Below, one piece after another: positions 26,109 through 33,653 of a DNA stretch of 64,000 nucleotides. Below the pieces are notes generated by a model that was given only the letters and a program-made list of their open reading frames with translations, did not search any database and was not told the origin of the DNA. The DNA is from Streptomyces sp. AW19M42. Lineage in GTDB: Bacteria; Actinomycetota; Actinomycetes; Streptomycetales; Streptomycetaceae. Every line of letters begins with the position of its first letter. Position 1 is the stretch's first letter. A program made the position numbers and the translations under genes. Location: NCBI GenBank assembly GCA_000470535.1, contig CBRG010000122.1, positions 1 through 64,000 on the forward strand, in the 5' to 3' direction.

Positions 26109-26948
26109 ATGGTGAACGAGTCCCCGGACACCCCGCCCCCACGCAGGCTCCGCCCGACCCGCCGCGGTCGGCTGGCGCTGCTCATCGCCGCCGCGCTCGT
26201 CCTCGTGGTGGCCGCCGCCGTGCTCGTACCGCTGCTGACGCGGGAGCAGACGCCCGAGCGGACCCGATCCCTCCTGGTCCCTGAGGGGTGGCGGGCCTCC
26301 CAGGTGTACGCGGCCGTGGACCAGGTGCTCGATGAGCCGTCCGGCACGGCGGAGAAGGCCGTCGCCACAGCCGACCTGCCCCTCCCGGCGGCGGCGAAGG
26401 GCAACCCCGAGGGCTACCTCTTCCCGGCGACGTACCCCGTCACCTCCGGCACCACCCCGGAGAGCCTGCTGCGCTACATGGTGGACACGGCGGTCAAGCG
26501 GTTCGGCGCCGACCGCATCACGGCCGGGGCGCAGCGCAACGGCGTCTCGGTCTACCAGACGGTGACGGTCGCCGGCATCGTGCAGGCCGAGGCGGACACC
26601 GAGTCGGACATGGGCAAGGTGGCCCGGGTCGTGCACAACCGGCTCGCGCGCGACATGCCGCTCCAGATGGACTCCACGCTCAACTACGCGCTGAACCGCA
26701 GCACTCTGGACACCACCACGGGCGACACGAAGATCGACAGCCCGTACAACAGCTATGAGCGCAAGGGGCTGCCGCCCACCCCCATCGGCAATCCGGGCGA
26801 GCAGGCGATGGTCGCCGCGATCAGCCCCACCCCGGGCCCCTGGCTCTACTTCGTCACCGTCGCGCCGGGCGACACCCGTTTCACCGCCGACTACGCGGAG
26901 CAGCAGCGCAACGTCGCGGAGTTCAACCGGAACCGCCGCGGCGGCTGA
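26109..26948 (+). CDS. Short endolytic transglycosylase MltG-like protein
   Basis: A 279-residue membrane-anchored YceG/MltG family protein: basic N-terminus, one membrane segment at about 21-43, then the catalytic region EGYLFPATYPVT, TVAGIVQAEADTESDMGKV (Glu161 aligns with the catalytic Glu of MltG) and MQMDSTL-type ending SPYNSYERKGLPPTPIGNPG. MltG cuts nascent glycan strands near the membrane. The usual Streptomyces MltG is about twice as long, so this is a second, reduced paralogue lacking the long N-terminal region. It is not next to the aroE/ruvX-type genes where the housekeeping copy normally sits. Confidence 0.85.
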   Translation: MVNESPDTPPPRRLRPTRRGRLALLIAAALVLVVAAAVLVPLLTREQTPERTRSLLVPEGWRASQVYAAVDQVLDEPSGTAEKAVATADLPLPAAAKGNPEGYLFPATYPVTSGTTPESLLRYMVDTAVKRFGADRITAGAQRNGVSVYQTVTVAGIVQAEADTESDMGKVARVVHNRLARDMPLQMDSTLNYALNRSTLDTTTGDTKIDSPYNSYERKGLPPTPIGNPGEQAMVAAISPTPGPWLYFVTVAPGDTRFTADYAEQQRNVAEFNRNRRGG

Positions 26949-26967
26949 GTCCCATCCCGGCTCCCCT

Positions 26968-27023
26968 GTGGTGCGGCGGGCGTGTTCAGGCTTTCCGCCG
27001 TGGTGCGGCGGGGGCGTTCAGGC
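26968..27023. repeat. Two-copy direct repeat at the 3' end of the flavin monooxygenase
   Basis: GTGGTGCGGCGGGCGTGTTCAGGC (26968-26991) recurs at 27000-27023 with two or three changes. The second copy holds the stop codon of the minus-strand gene, so the other looks like a duplicated gene end. Confidence 0.6.
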
Positions 27024-28121
27024 CGCGGACTGCGCCCGTTCGGCGGCCGGCCCGGTGCGTTCCAGCAGCCGTCCGACCGCCCGCGCGGCGGCCCGCCCCG
27101 CCCGGTTGGCGCCGATCGTGCTGGCGGAGGGACCGTAGCCGACGAGCTGGACGCGCGCGTCGCGTACCGCCCGAGTCCCCTCGACCCGGATGCCGCCACC
27201 CGGCTCCCGCAGTCTCAGCGGGGCGAGGTGGTCGACGGCGGGCCGGAATCCGGTCGCCCAGAGGATCACATCCGCCTCGACGGTGCGGCCGTCGTCCCAA
27301 GCGACACCGTCCGGTGTGATCCGGTCGAACATCGGCAGGCGGTCGAGCACCCCCGACTCGCGGGCGCGCCGGACCGCGTCGGTCACCGGGAGCCCCGTCA
27401 CGCTCACCACGCTCTGCGGAGGCAGCCCGCGCCGCACCCGGTCCGCCACCATGGCGACGGCTGCCCGTCCCCGCTCCGCGTCGAACGGGCCCTCGCGGAA
27501 GACCGGCGGCCGGCGCGTCACCCAGTGGGTGTCCGCGGCCACCTCGGCGATCTCCATCAGATGCTGGGTGCCGGAGGCCCCGCCGCCCACCACGACGACC
27601 CGGAGCCCGGCGAACTCGGCGGGCCCCGGGTAATTCGCCGTGTGCAGCTGTCGGCCCCGGAAGGTGTCCTGGCCCGGATAGCGCGGCCAGAACGGCCGGT
27701 CCCAGGTCCCTGTCGCGCTGATCAGAGCCCGTGTCGCGTACGTCCCCTCGGAGGCCTCCACGAGCAGCCGCCCGCCATCGCCCTCGCGCACCGCGCTCAC
27801 CTCCACCGGCCGGTGCACCCGGAGGCCGAAGGCACGCTCGTACGAGTTGAAGTACTCGCCGATCACCTCGGAGGAGGGCCTGCTGTCATCGGCGCCGGTC
27901 AGCTCCATGCCGGGCAGCGCGTGCATGCCGTGCACCTTGCCGTACGTGAGCGACGGCCAGCGGAACTGCCAGGCGCCCCCGGGGCGCGGGGCGTGGTCGA
28001 GTACCACGAAATCGCGGTCCGGCTCCAGTCCCGTACGGCGCAGGTGGTAGGCGGCGGACAGGCCTGCCTGCCCGGCACCTACCACCACGACGTCCACCGA
28101 GTGCACCCCGACATTGTTCAC
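27018..28121 (-). CDS. Flavin-containing monooxygenase (CzcO-like NAD(P)-binding protein)
   Basis: A 367-residue two-dinucleotide-fold oxidoreductase: FAD motif VVVVGAGQAGLSAAYHL at residues about 9-25, NADPH motif VVVVGGGASGTQHL, an FMO-like linker FRGRQLHTANYPGP, and the third motif ILWATGFRPAVDHLAP. It starts 52 bases after ssuD on the same strand and could be the last gene of the sulfonate operon. An oxygenase fits organosulfur use, but other roles are possible. The start at GTG 28121 has only a weak ribosome site; the frame is open upstream as antisense noise. Confidence 0.82.
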   Translation of the reverse strand: MNNVGVHSVDVVVVGAGQAGLSAAYHLRRTGLEPDRDFVVLDHAPRPGGAWQFRWPSLTYGKVHGMHALPGMELTGADDSRPSSEVIGEYFNSYERAFGLRVHRPVEVSAVREGDGGRLLVEASEGTYATRALISATGTWDRPFWPRYPGQDTFRGRQLHTANYPGPAEFAGLRVVVVGGGASGTQHLMEIAEVAADTHWVTRRPPVFREGPFDAERGRAAVAMVADRVRRGLPPQSVVSVTGLPVTDAVRRARESGVLDRLPMFDRITPDGVAWDDGRTVEADVILWATGFRPAVDHLAPLRLREPGGGIRVEGTRAVRDARVQLVGYGPSASTIGANRAGRAAARAVGRLLERTGPAAERAQSAA

Positions 28122-28173
28122 GCTTCTACCAACTGTGCGGAGTGCGTGGATCTTCCCGGGCCCGTCGAGCGGT

Positions 28174-29382
28174 TCAGCGCCCTCCGGCGAACAGCAGCGG
28201 TGCACCACCGGGAGCGGAGGCCGGACGGCCGTTCGCCGCGGGGACCGCCGATAGCGGGGACGCCGGGACCGTCGAGAGCAGCCCCCGGGCCGCCAGCTCC
28301 GGAGTGACGCCCTCACCGAACCAGTACGCCTCCTCCAGATGTGGGTATCCGGAGAGCACGAAGTGCTCCACACCCAGGGCGTGGTACTCCTCGATCCGGT
28401 CCGCGACCTCGACGTGACTGCCGACCAGCGCGGTGCCCGCACCGCCCCGCACCAGACCCACGCCGGCCCACAGGTTGGGCGCGATCTCCAGCTTGTCGCG
28501 CGAGCCCCCGTGCAGCGCCAGCATCCGCTGCTGCCCGACGGACTCGCTCCGCCCCAACGCCTGCTGGGCCGCGGCGACCGTGTCGGCGTCGAGATCGCCC
28601 AGCAGCCGGTCGGCGGTCGCCCACGCCTCGCGCGACGAGTCGCGCGAGATGGTGTGCAGCCGGATCCCGAACCGGACAGTGCGGCCCTGCTCCTCGGCCA
28701 GCCCCTTGATCCAGTCGATCTTCTTCTTCACGTCCGCCGGCGGCTCGCCCCAGGTCAGATAGACATCGGCGTGCGCGGCCGCGACCGGACCGGCTGCCGC
28801 CGAGGACCCACCGAAGAAGATCTCCGGCAGCGGGTCCGGCGGCAGCGCCGTCAGCCCGCCCTCCACCTGGTAATGCTCACCGTCGAAGTCGAACGGCCGG
28901 CCGCTCCACGCACCCCGCACCACCGACAGGAACTCCGCGGTCCTCGCGTAGCGCCGGTCGTGGTCCAGATGGTCACCGAACCTCCGCTGCTCCGTGGAGT
29001 CACCGCCCGTCACGACATTCAGCAGCAGCCGCCCCCGGGTGATCCGCTGATACGTCGCGGCCATCTGCGCGGCGAGGACCGGCGAGATCACGCCCGGCCG
29101 GAACGCCACCAGGAACTTCAGCCGCTCGGTGTGCTGGGCCAGTGCCACGGTCGTGAGCCAGGCGTCCTCGCACCAGGTCCCGGTCGGCGTCAGCACGGCC
29201 TCGAACCCCAACTGCTCGGCGGCCTTGGCGATCTGCGCCAGGTACTCGATGTCGGGTGCGCGCACCCCGCTGACCGGAGTGATCCGGTCCCGCTTGATCC
29301 CGCCGTCGGTGTACGCGTGCCGGTCGACGAGCGTACGCCCGTCGCCGCCCGTGGGCAGGAACCAGTGCAGGTGGACGTTCAT
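28174..29382 (-). CDS. ssuD: Alkanesulfonate monooxygenase, FMNH2-dependent (LLM class)
   Basis: A 402-residue luciferase-like monooxygenase that releases sulfite from alkanesulfonates using reduced FMN. Typical segments are VHLHWFLPTGGDGRTL at the start, LTPTGTWCEDAWLTTVALAQ, FLVAFRPGVISPVLAAQM, RLLLNVVTGGDSTEQRRFGD and LSGYPHLEEAYWFGEGV. It overlaps ssuA by ATGA (29379-29382), so translation is coupled. The required flavin reductase (ssuE-type) is not in the window. The C-terminal 30 residues are a low-complexity Ala/Pro tail. Confidence 0.93.
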   Translation of the reverse strand: MNVHLHWFLPTGGDGRTLVDRHAYTDGGIKRDRITPVSGVRAPDIEYLAQIAKAAEQLGFEAVLTPTGTWCEDAWLTTVALAQHTERLKFLVAFRPGVISPVLAAQMAATYQRITRGRLLLNVVTGGDSTEQRRFGDHLDHDRRYARTAEFLSVVRGAWSGRPFDFDGEHYQVEGGLTALPPDPLPEIFFGGSSAAAGPVAAAHADVYLTWGEPPADVKKKIDWIKGLAEEQGRTVRFGIRLHTISRDSSREAWATADRLLGDLDADTVAAAQQALGRSESVGQQRMLALHGGSRDKLEIAPNLWAGVGLVRGGAGTALVGSHVEVADRIEEYHALGVEHFVLSGYPHLEEAYWFGEGVTPELAARGLLSTVPASPLSAVPAANGRPASAPGGAPLLFAGGR

Positions 29383-30407
29383 GAGGAGGCCTTTCCGTAC
29401 GAGCGCGGGGTTGCGGAGGACGCGGGGAGATCGCGGTTGAAGCGGGTGTCGACGAAGTCCTTGAAGACGAAGCGGCGCGGGATGAGCTTCAGATCCGCGA
29501 AGGTGTCCGCGATCTCCTGCTCGGAGGCGATCGCGGCCGGATCGATGGCGACGGGGACCCGGGTACCGGCCGTCACCTTCACCGCGTCCAGTGCGACCTC
29601 GTACGGCAGCCCGGTCTCCTTCGCCCAGACCTTCGCCCACGCGTCGGGGTGTTTGAACACCCAGCTCTGCGCCCGGTCCAGCCGGACGAGCAGATCACCG
29701 ATGGCCGCGGACTTCCCGGGCTCCTTGAGCGCCGCGGGCGAGGCGACCTGGAACGCGAGACCGTTGACGACTCCTTCACCCGTGGTCAGGACCCGCGCCC
29801 CGCCGCCGCGCAGCACCTGAGAGGTGTAGGGGTCCCAGATCGCCCAGGCGTCGACCTTGCCCCGGCTGAACGCGGCCAGCGCATCGGCCGGCTGAAGGTA
29901 CTTCAGCCTCACGTCCGACAGGCTGAGCCCCGCCTTCTTCAGCGAACTGATCAGCTGGAAGTGGGCGGAGCTGCCCTGGGCCACGGCGACAGACCTGCCC
30001 TTGAGCTGGGCCGGACTCCTCAGCGGCGAGTCCTTGGGGACCACGATCGCCTCACCGGCCGATGAGCCGTGCGTGGCACCCACCACCACGACCTTGGAAC
30101 CGGCGCCGGCGGCGAACACCGGCGGGGTGTTGCCGCCCCCGCCGATGTCCACGGCCCCGGCGTTGACCGCCTCAAGTAGTGGCGGGCCGGAGGTGAAGGT
30201 GGACCATTTGATGCGGTAGTCGAGATCGTCCAACTCGCCGGAGGCGCGCAGGATGGCTTCGTAACCGCCCTTCTGGTCACCGATGTTGAGTGTGACGCTG
30301 CCCTTGCCGTCGGTGCTGCTCGCCGTGGAGGCGGAACTCGCGCCACCGCAGGCGGTGAGCAGCAGGGCAAGGGGGAGCAGGAACGCGGGCAGGGTACGGC
30401 GATTCAT
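29379..30407 (-). CDS. ssuA: Aliphatic sulfonate ABC transporter substrate-binding lipoprotein
   Basis: A 342-residue periplasmic-type binding protein anchored as a lipoprotein (lipobox LLTACGG, Cys20). The NMT1/SsuA-like body shows NIGDQKGGYEAILRASGELD, DIGGGGNTPPVFAAGAGSKV, AVAQGSSAHFQLISSLKKAG and AWAIWDPYTSQVL. It captures sulfonates for the SsuBC importer. It sits 55 bases after ssuB and overlaps ssuD by four bases. Confidence 0.92.
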   Translation of the reverse strand: MNRRTLPAFLLPLALLLTACGGASSASTASSTDGKGSVTLNIGDQKGGYEAILRASGELDDLDYRIKWSTFTSGPPLLEAVNAGAVDIGGGGNTPPVFAAGAGSKVVVVGATHGSSAGEAIVVPKDSPLRSPAQLKGRSVAVAQGSSAHFQLISSLKKAGLSLSDVRLKYLQPADALAAFSRGKVDAWAIWDPYTSQVLRGGGARVLTTGEGVVNGLAFQVASPAALKEPGKSAAIGDLLVRLDRAQSWVFKHPDAWAKVWAKETGLPYEVALDAVKVTAGTRVPVAIDPAAIASEQEIADTFADLKLIPRRFVFKDFVDTRFNRDLPASSATPRSYGKASS

Positions 30408-30462
30408 ATCGTCTCTCTCCGGTCCGGACAGGGGAGGTTCAGAAGCTGAGGGGATCGGTGGT

Positions 30463-31242
30463 TCAGGAGGCGTCGGTGGGCGCGGGGACTGTCTCCACGC
30501 CGAGTTCCGTGAGCAGCCGGGTGCGCAGCGCGGCGAACTCCGGGGTGCCGGGGCCGCGCGGCCGGTCCAGGCCCACCGATGTCTCGTACGCGATGGCACC
30601 GTCCCGCATGACCAGTGCGCGGTCGGCGAGGAGGAGCGCCTCGTCCACGTCGTGCGTGACGAGCAGTACGGCGCAACCCCGGCGCTGCCAGAGTTCGGCC
30701 ACCAACTGCTGGGCCTTGATCCTGGTCAGCGCGTCGAGTGCGCCGAACGGTTCGTCGAGCAGCAGCAGATCGGGCTCGCGCACCAGCGCCCGCGCGAGCG
30801 ATGCGCGCTGCGCCTCACCGCCCGAGAGGGTCCTGGGCCAGGCCCCGGACCGCTCACTGAGCCCGACCTCTGCCAACGCCTGCTCGGCGACGGCCCGTTC
30901 GGGCTTCCCGGGCAGCCCGAGCAGTACGTTGCGCCAGACCCGCTTCCAGGGCATCAGCCGCGGCGCCTGGAACGCGACGGCCCGGCGCCGGGGCACCAGT
31001 ACCGTCCCCCGGATCTCCCGGTCGAGGCCGGCGAGCACCCGCAACAGGGTCGACTTCCCGCAGCCGCTGCGCCCGAGCAGCACGGTGAACTCCCCGGCGC
31101 GCAGGGTCAGGTCGAGCCCGGCGATGACGTCCCGGCCGTCGAAGGAACGGGACAGTCCCTCGACACGTACGGCGGCTTCCGGCAGCGTGCCGGCCGGGGC
31201 GGGGGAGTGGGCGGTCACTGGCCCGTGAAGGTCGGTCGCCAT
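30463..31242 (-). CDS. ssuB: Aliphatic sulfonate ABC transporter ATP-binding protein
   Basis: A 259-residue importer ATPase: Walker A LLGRSGCGKST (about 56-66), Q-loop AVAFQAPRLMPWKRV, signature TLSGGEAQRASLARAL, Walker B LLLLDEPFGALD and H-loop LLVTHDVDEALLLADRA. The QAPRLMPW segment is typical of SsuB/TauB. ATG 31242 lies 28 bases inside the 3' end of ssuC, and AAAGG is 12 bases upstream, so coupling to ssuC translation is likely. Confidence 0.92.
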   Translation of the reverse strand: MATDLHGPVTAHSPAPAGTLPEAAVRVEGLSRSFDGRDVIAGLDLTLRAGEFTVLLGRSGCGKSTLLRVLAGLDREIRGTVLVPRRRAVAFQAPRLMPWKRVWRNVLLGLPGKPERAVAEQALAEVGLSERSGAWPRTLSGGEAQRASLARALVREPDLLLLDEPFGALDALTRIKAQQLVAELWQRRGCAVLLVTHDVDEALLLADRALVMRDGAIAYETSVGLDRPRGPGTPEFAALRTRLLTELGVETVPAPTDAS

Positions 31243-32117
31243 TGCAGCAGCAGCCTTTCGAGAATACGGACGATGACATCGGCGGCGAGGCCGAGGAAGG
31301 CGTAGACCACCAGGCAGACGACGATGACGTCGGTACGGAAGAACTCCCGGGCTTGGTTCATCAGGAAGCCGATTCCCGCATCCGCGTTGACCGACTCGCC
31401 GAACACCAGCGCCAGCCAGGCGGTCGCCAGCGAGTAACGCAGCCCCGTCATGGCCCCGGGCAACGCCCCCGGCAGCACCACATGCCGCACCAGCCCCCAA
31501 CGGCTGAGCCCCAACGACTGACCTGCCTCGATGAGTTGGGGATCCACGCCGCGAATGCCCGCGTAGACGTTGAGGTACAGATGGAACGCCACCCCGAGCG
31601 CGATCAGCGCCACCTTGGGGGCCTCACCGATTCCCAGCCAGATGATGAACAGCGGGATCAGCCCGACCCAGGGAACCGTGCGCAGCATCTGGACGCTGGC
31701 GTCGACCAGATCCTCACCCAGCCGGGAGAGCCCGGAGACCAGCGCGAGCGCCGTCCCGACGGCGCCCCCGAGCACCAGCCCCACAGCCACGCGCTGGAGG
31801 GAGACGGCCATCGCGGAGGTGAGGGTCCCGTCCGCGATCAGATCCCATCCCGCGCGGGCGATGGTGCCGGGCGAGGCCAGCACGTCCGGATGCAGCACAC
31901 CTGTGGCGCTGAGCACCTGCCACAGGACCAGCAACAACAGGGGCCCGGCAGTGCGCCGAAGCCACCGCGGCACGTTTCGCAGCCGCACCCCGCGGGCAGC
32001 GGCCGGCGTGACGGGCTCCAGGTCGAGCGGCCGACGCCGGACCGAACCGGCCGCCTGGCTGGATTTTGCCATTTCAGCTGATATATCGGGTGGGGCGAGA
32101 GCGTGATCGAGAGTCAT
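31215..32117 (-). CDS. ssuC: Aliphatic sulfonate ABC transporter permease
   Basis: A 300-residue BPD-type importer permease with a basic N-terminus and about six membrane segments. The EAA loop that docks the ATPase is GIRGVDPQLIEAGQSLGLSR. It is the first structural gene of the operon. GGAG lies five bases before ATG 32117. The 300-base 5' region contains a leader ORF, promoter and hairpin that may set its expression by cysteine supply. Confidence 0.92.
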   Translation of the reverse strand: MTLDHALAPPDISAEMAKSSQAAGSVRRRPLDLEPVTPAAARGVRLRNVPRWLRRTAGPLLLLVLWQVLSATGVLHPDVLASPGTIARAGWDLIADGTLTSAMAVSLQRVAVGLVLGGAVGTALALVSGLSRLGEDLVDASVQMLRTVPWVGLIPLFIIWLGIGEAPKVALIALGVAFHLYLNVYAGIRGVDPQLIEAGQSLGLSRWGLVRHVVLPGALPGAMTGLRYSLATAWLALVFGESVNADAGIGFLMNQAREFFRTDVIVVCLVVYAFLGLAADVIVRILERLLLQWRPTFTGQ

Positions 32118-32276
32118 GTGGGCTCCACGAACGGTTCATGGGGATGGGGTGCCCCGGCCCCAGGGCTCCCGGGCACACGACGCCCGTGCCGTACGGGCAG
32201 AGGTCACGGAGGTACCCACCGCGAGCGTCGGTCGGGGCCGAGCGACACGGGAGGGGCGGGGCGGGACGCGTACTAC

Positions 32277-32314
32277 GTCAGGAGCGGTCGGGCGCCTCGC
32301 GCCCGGTCACTGAC
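32277..32314 (-). promoter_or_regulatory. Hairpin between the leader ORF and ssuC (candidate attenuator)
   Basis: On the minus strand GTCAGTGACC-GGGCGC-GAG-GCGCCC-GACCGCTCCTGAC folds with a perfect 6-bp GC core and a three-base loop; outer GTCAG and CTGAC pair across a small internal mismatch. It starts 22 bases after the leader stop codon and 160 bases before ssuC. No T-tract follows, so it could be a Rho-dependent or RNA-masking element. Confidence 0.5.
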
Positions 32315-32335
32315 GGGAAAGGTACTGAGAGAACG

Positions 32336-32419
32336 TCAGCAGCCGCGACAACACGCGGCGGAGGCCACCCGCAGCAGGTCGATGTGACCGCGCGAAGTGA
32401 GCAGAGCTGATCGGAACAT
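32336..32419 (-). CDS. Cysteine-rich leader peptide of the ssu operon
   Basis: A 27-codon ORF starting MFRSALLTSRGHIDLLRVA and ending SAACCRGC-stop. The RxHIDLLRVAS core is the form seen in actinobacterial putative leader peptides upstream of sulfur genes. Three cysteine codons (TGT TGT CGC GGC TGC) immediately precede the stop, so a ribosome would stall there when Cys-tRNA is short. An in-frame TGA eight codons before the ATG rules out an earlier start. No ribosome site precedes it, but the -10 hexamer ends seven bases before the ATG, so a leaderless mRNA is likely. Polycysteine uORFs of this kind are known to regulate sulfur genes in mycobacteria. Confidence 0.8.
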   Translation of the reverse strand: MFRSALLTSRGHIDLLRVASAACCRGC

Positions 32420-32426
32420 GGCGCTG

Positions 32427-32456
32427 AACGTAGCGATCCCTCAACGAAGCGGTCAA
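32427..32456 (-). promoter_or_regulatory. Promoter of the ssu leader and operon
   Basis: On the minus strand TTGACC (32456-32451), an 18-bp spacer, then TACGTT (32432-32427). Transcription should begin at or next to the ATG at 32419, giving a leaderless leader-peptide mRNA. The match to the housekeeping -35 is good; the -10 keeps the T at positions 1 and 6 only. Confidence 0.6.
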
Positions 32457-32511
32457 TGGTGTCTCGGCACGTGGACGCGCGATCGTGCGGCACGGGCGGG
32501 AGAATGAACCC

Positions 32512-32934
32512 ATGTCCACCGCCTTCACCACCAGCGTCCTGCACATCACCACAGGAACCACGGAGACCGTCACCGATCTGACATCCGACTGCGAACAGTT
32601 CCTGACCCGGACGGCCGCCGGCCGGGACGGACTGCTCAACATCTTCGTACCCCACGCGACAGCGGGGATCGCGGTTCTCGAAACCGGCGCGGGCAGCGAC
32701 GACGACCTCCTCTCCGCCCTGCACACGCTGCTCCCAGCCGACGACCGCTGGCAGCACCGCCACGGCAGTCCCGGCCACGGTCGCGACCATGTACTCCCGG
32801 CCCTCGTACCGCCGCACGCGACCCTCCCGGTGATCGCGGGTCGGCTGGAGCTGGGGACGTGGCAGTCGGTGTGCCTGGTCGACACGAACCGGGACAATCC
32901 CAACCGGCAGGTGCGGCTGAGCTTCCTGGGGTGA
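32512..32934 (+). CDS. YjbQ family protein (UPF0047, secondary thiamine-phosphate synthase-like)
   Basis: A 140-residue cytoplasmic protein. It carries NIFVPHATAGIAVLETGAGS, PADDRWQHRHG, and the histidine-rich core DHVLPALVPPHATLPVIAGR with LELGTWQSVCLVDTN. The family has weak thiamine-phosphate synthase activity in E. coli, but its real role is unclear. ATG 32512 has GGGAG about ten bases upstream; a more distal in-frame ATG at 32485 is possible. It is divergent from the ssu operon, sharing the 5' region. Confidence 0.85.
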   Translation: MSTAFTTSVLHITTGTTETVTDLTSDCEQFLTRTAAGRDGLLNIFVPHATAGIAVLETGAGSDDDLLSALHTLLPADDRWQHRHGSPGHGRDHVLPALVPPHATLPVIAGRLELGTWQSVCLVDTNRDNPNRQVRLSFLG

Positions 32935-33296
32935 CCAAGATCATCGCCCAGGGTGTGGCCGCGATTTCTCCGTACGCTGCGTGCTCGAAACAAAGAGAGC
33001 TTGCGCGTTACGTCCCTGAACATGATCGAGGGACCCTGCGACGGATGCGGAAGATGCCTGCTCGGAGTGCGGCGGCTGTCCCGCATGAAGGCAGCGGCCT
33101 CTTCACCGGAGCGTCAGCGGGACGGCGTCCTCACGTCCGCCCAACCAATTGGTGGTCACACCCATCGGTTGGGCGGACGGCTGTGAGGCGTCGGGTGCCC
33201 CAGCCCCGATGACCAGGCCCAAATTGGGGCCCTGGCTCTTGGCCTGCCGGCAGGCCCGAATCTGCCCAGTCAGATCGCCGTCTGGTGTTGCTTGAG
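32935..33296. other. Gene-poor stretch with a large inverted repeat
   Basis: No frame here has family-like sequence or a supported start. The stretch holds the inverted repeat at 33134-33179, then a second imperfect one, CCAGGCCC-n5-GGGGCCCTGG, near 33210-33232. It separates the YjbQ gene from a DUF4097 remnant and looks like rearranged DNA. Confidence 0.5.
33134..33179. repeat. 13-bp perfect inverted repeat with 20-base loop
   Basis: CGTCCGCCCAACC (33134-33146) and GGTTGGGCGGACG (33167-33179). Inside, GGTG and CACC add a further pairing; outside, CTCAC and GTGAG continue the symmetry after a small bulge. It could be a bidirectional terminator between the plus-strand YjbQ gene and minus-strand DNA, or the relic of a mobile-element end. 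Confidence 0.6.
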
Positions 33297-33653
33297 CTAC
33301 CGCTCGCGAGCCCCTACGACGGTCACGTATCGGCTCCGCCGCTCCCCTTCCGTCTCGTCGAGCTTGACCGCGCCCTGCGCGCCCTCGAAGGCGAAGTCGC
33401 CGAGCCGTCCGACGCCCCGGAACTCGGCGCTGGCAGCCTTCGCCTCGACACGGGAGCCGGTTCTTCGCCGCGGGGGCCGCGGTGTGCAGGGTGCCGTCGC
33501 TGTAGGCGACCTCGATCTGCTCCGCGGCCTTCACGTCGCGGCTTTTGGAGCGGCCCGCCGGCAGGACCTCGACCGTGGTGTCGGCCCGGTCGGCGGCGAT
33601 GGACCGGATGCGTCCGGCCGGGGTACGGACGTCACCCGGGGTACGGACGTCAC
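33297..33653 (-). pseudogene. Remnant of a DUF4097-family beta-strand protein
   Basis: On the minus strand one frame reads GRIRSIAADRADTTVEVLPA, then SRDVKAAEQIEVAYSDGTLH and TAAPAAKNRL. A frame change at about 33462 continues GSRVEAKAASAEFRGVGRLG and DFAFEGAQGAVKLDE, ending at TAG (33299-33297). This order matches the repeated beta-helix segments of actinobacterial DUF4097 proteins. The piece between KN and GSRVEAKA is deleted, the true N-terminus is missing, and the C-terminal two thirds are gone. The remnant abuts the 3' end of the alcohol dehydrogenase. Confidence 0.65.
33620..33653. repeat. 16-bp direct repeat at the remnant/dehydrogenase junction
   Basis: GGGGTACGGACGTCAC occurs at 33620-33635 and 33638-33653, separated by CC. 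The second copy covers the stop codon of the alcohol dehydrogenase. It marks the point where the DUF4097 remnant begins and may be a recombination scar. Confidence 0.7.

Noticed and set aside
32953-33186. Plus-strand frame with CDGCGRC cysteine motif after the YjbQ gene
   Set aside because: No ribosome site, no family resemblance, and it crosses the large inverted repeat.
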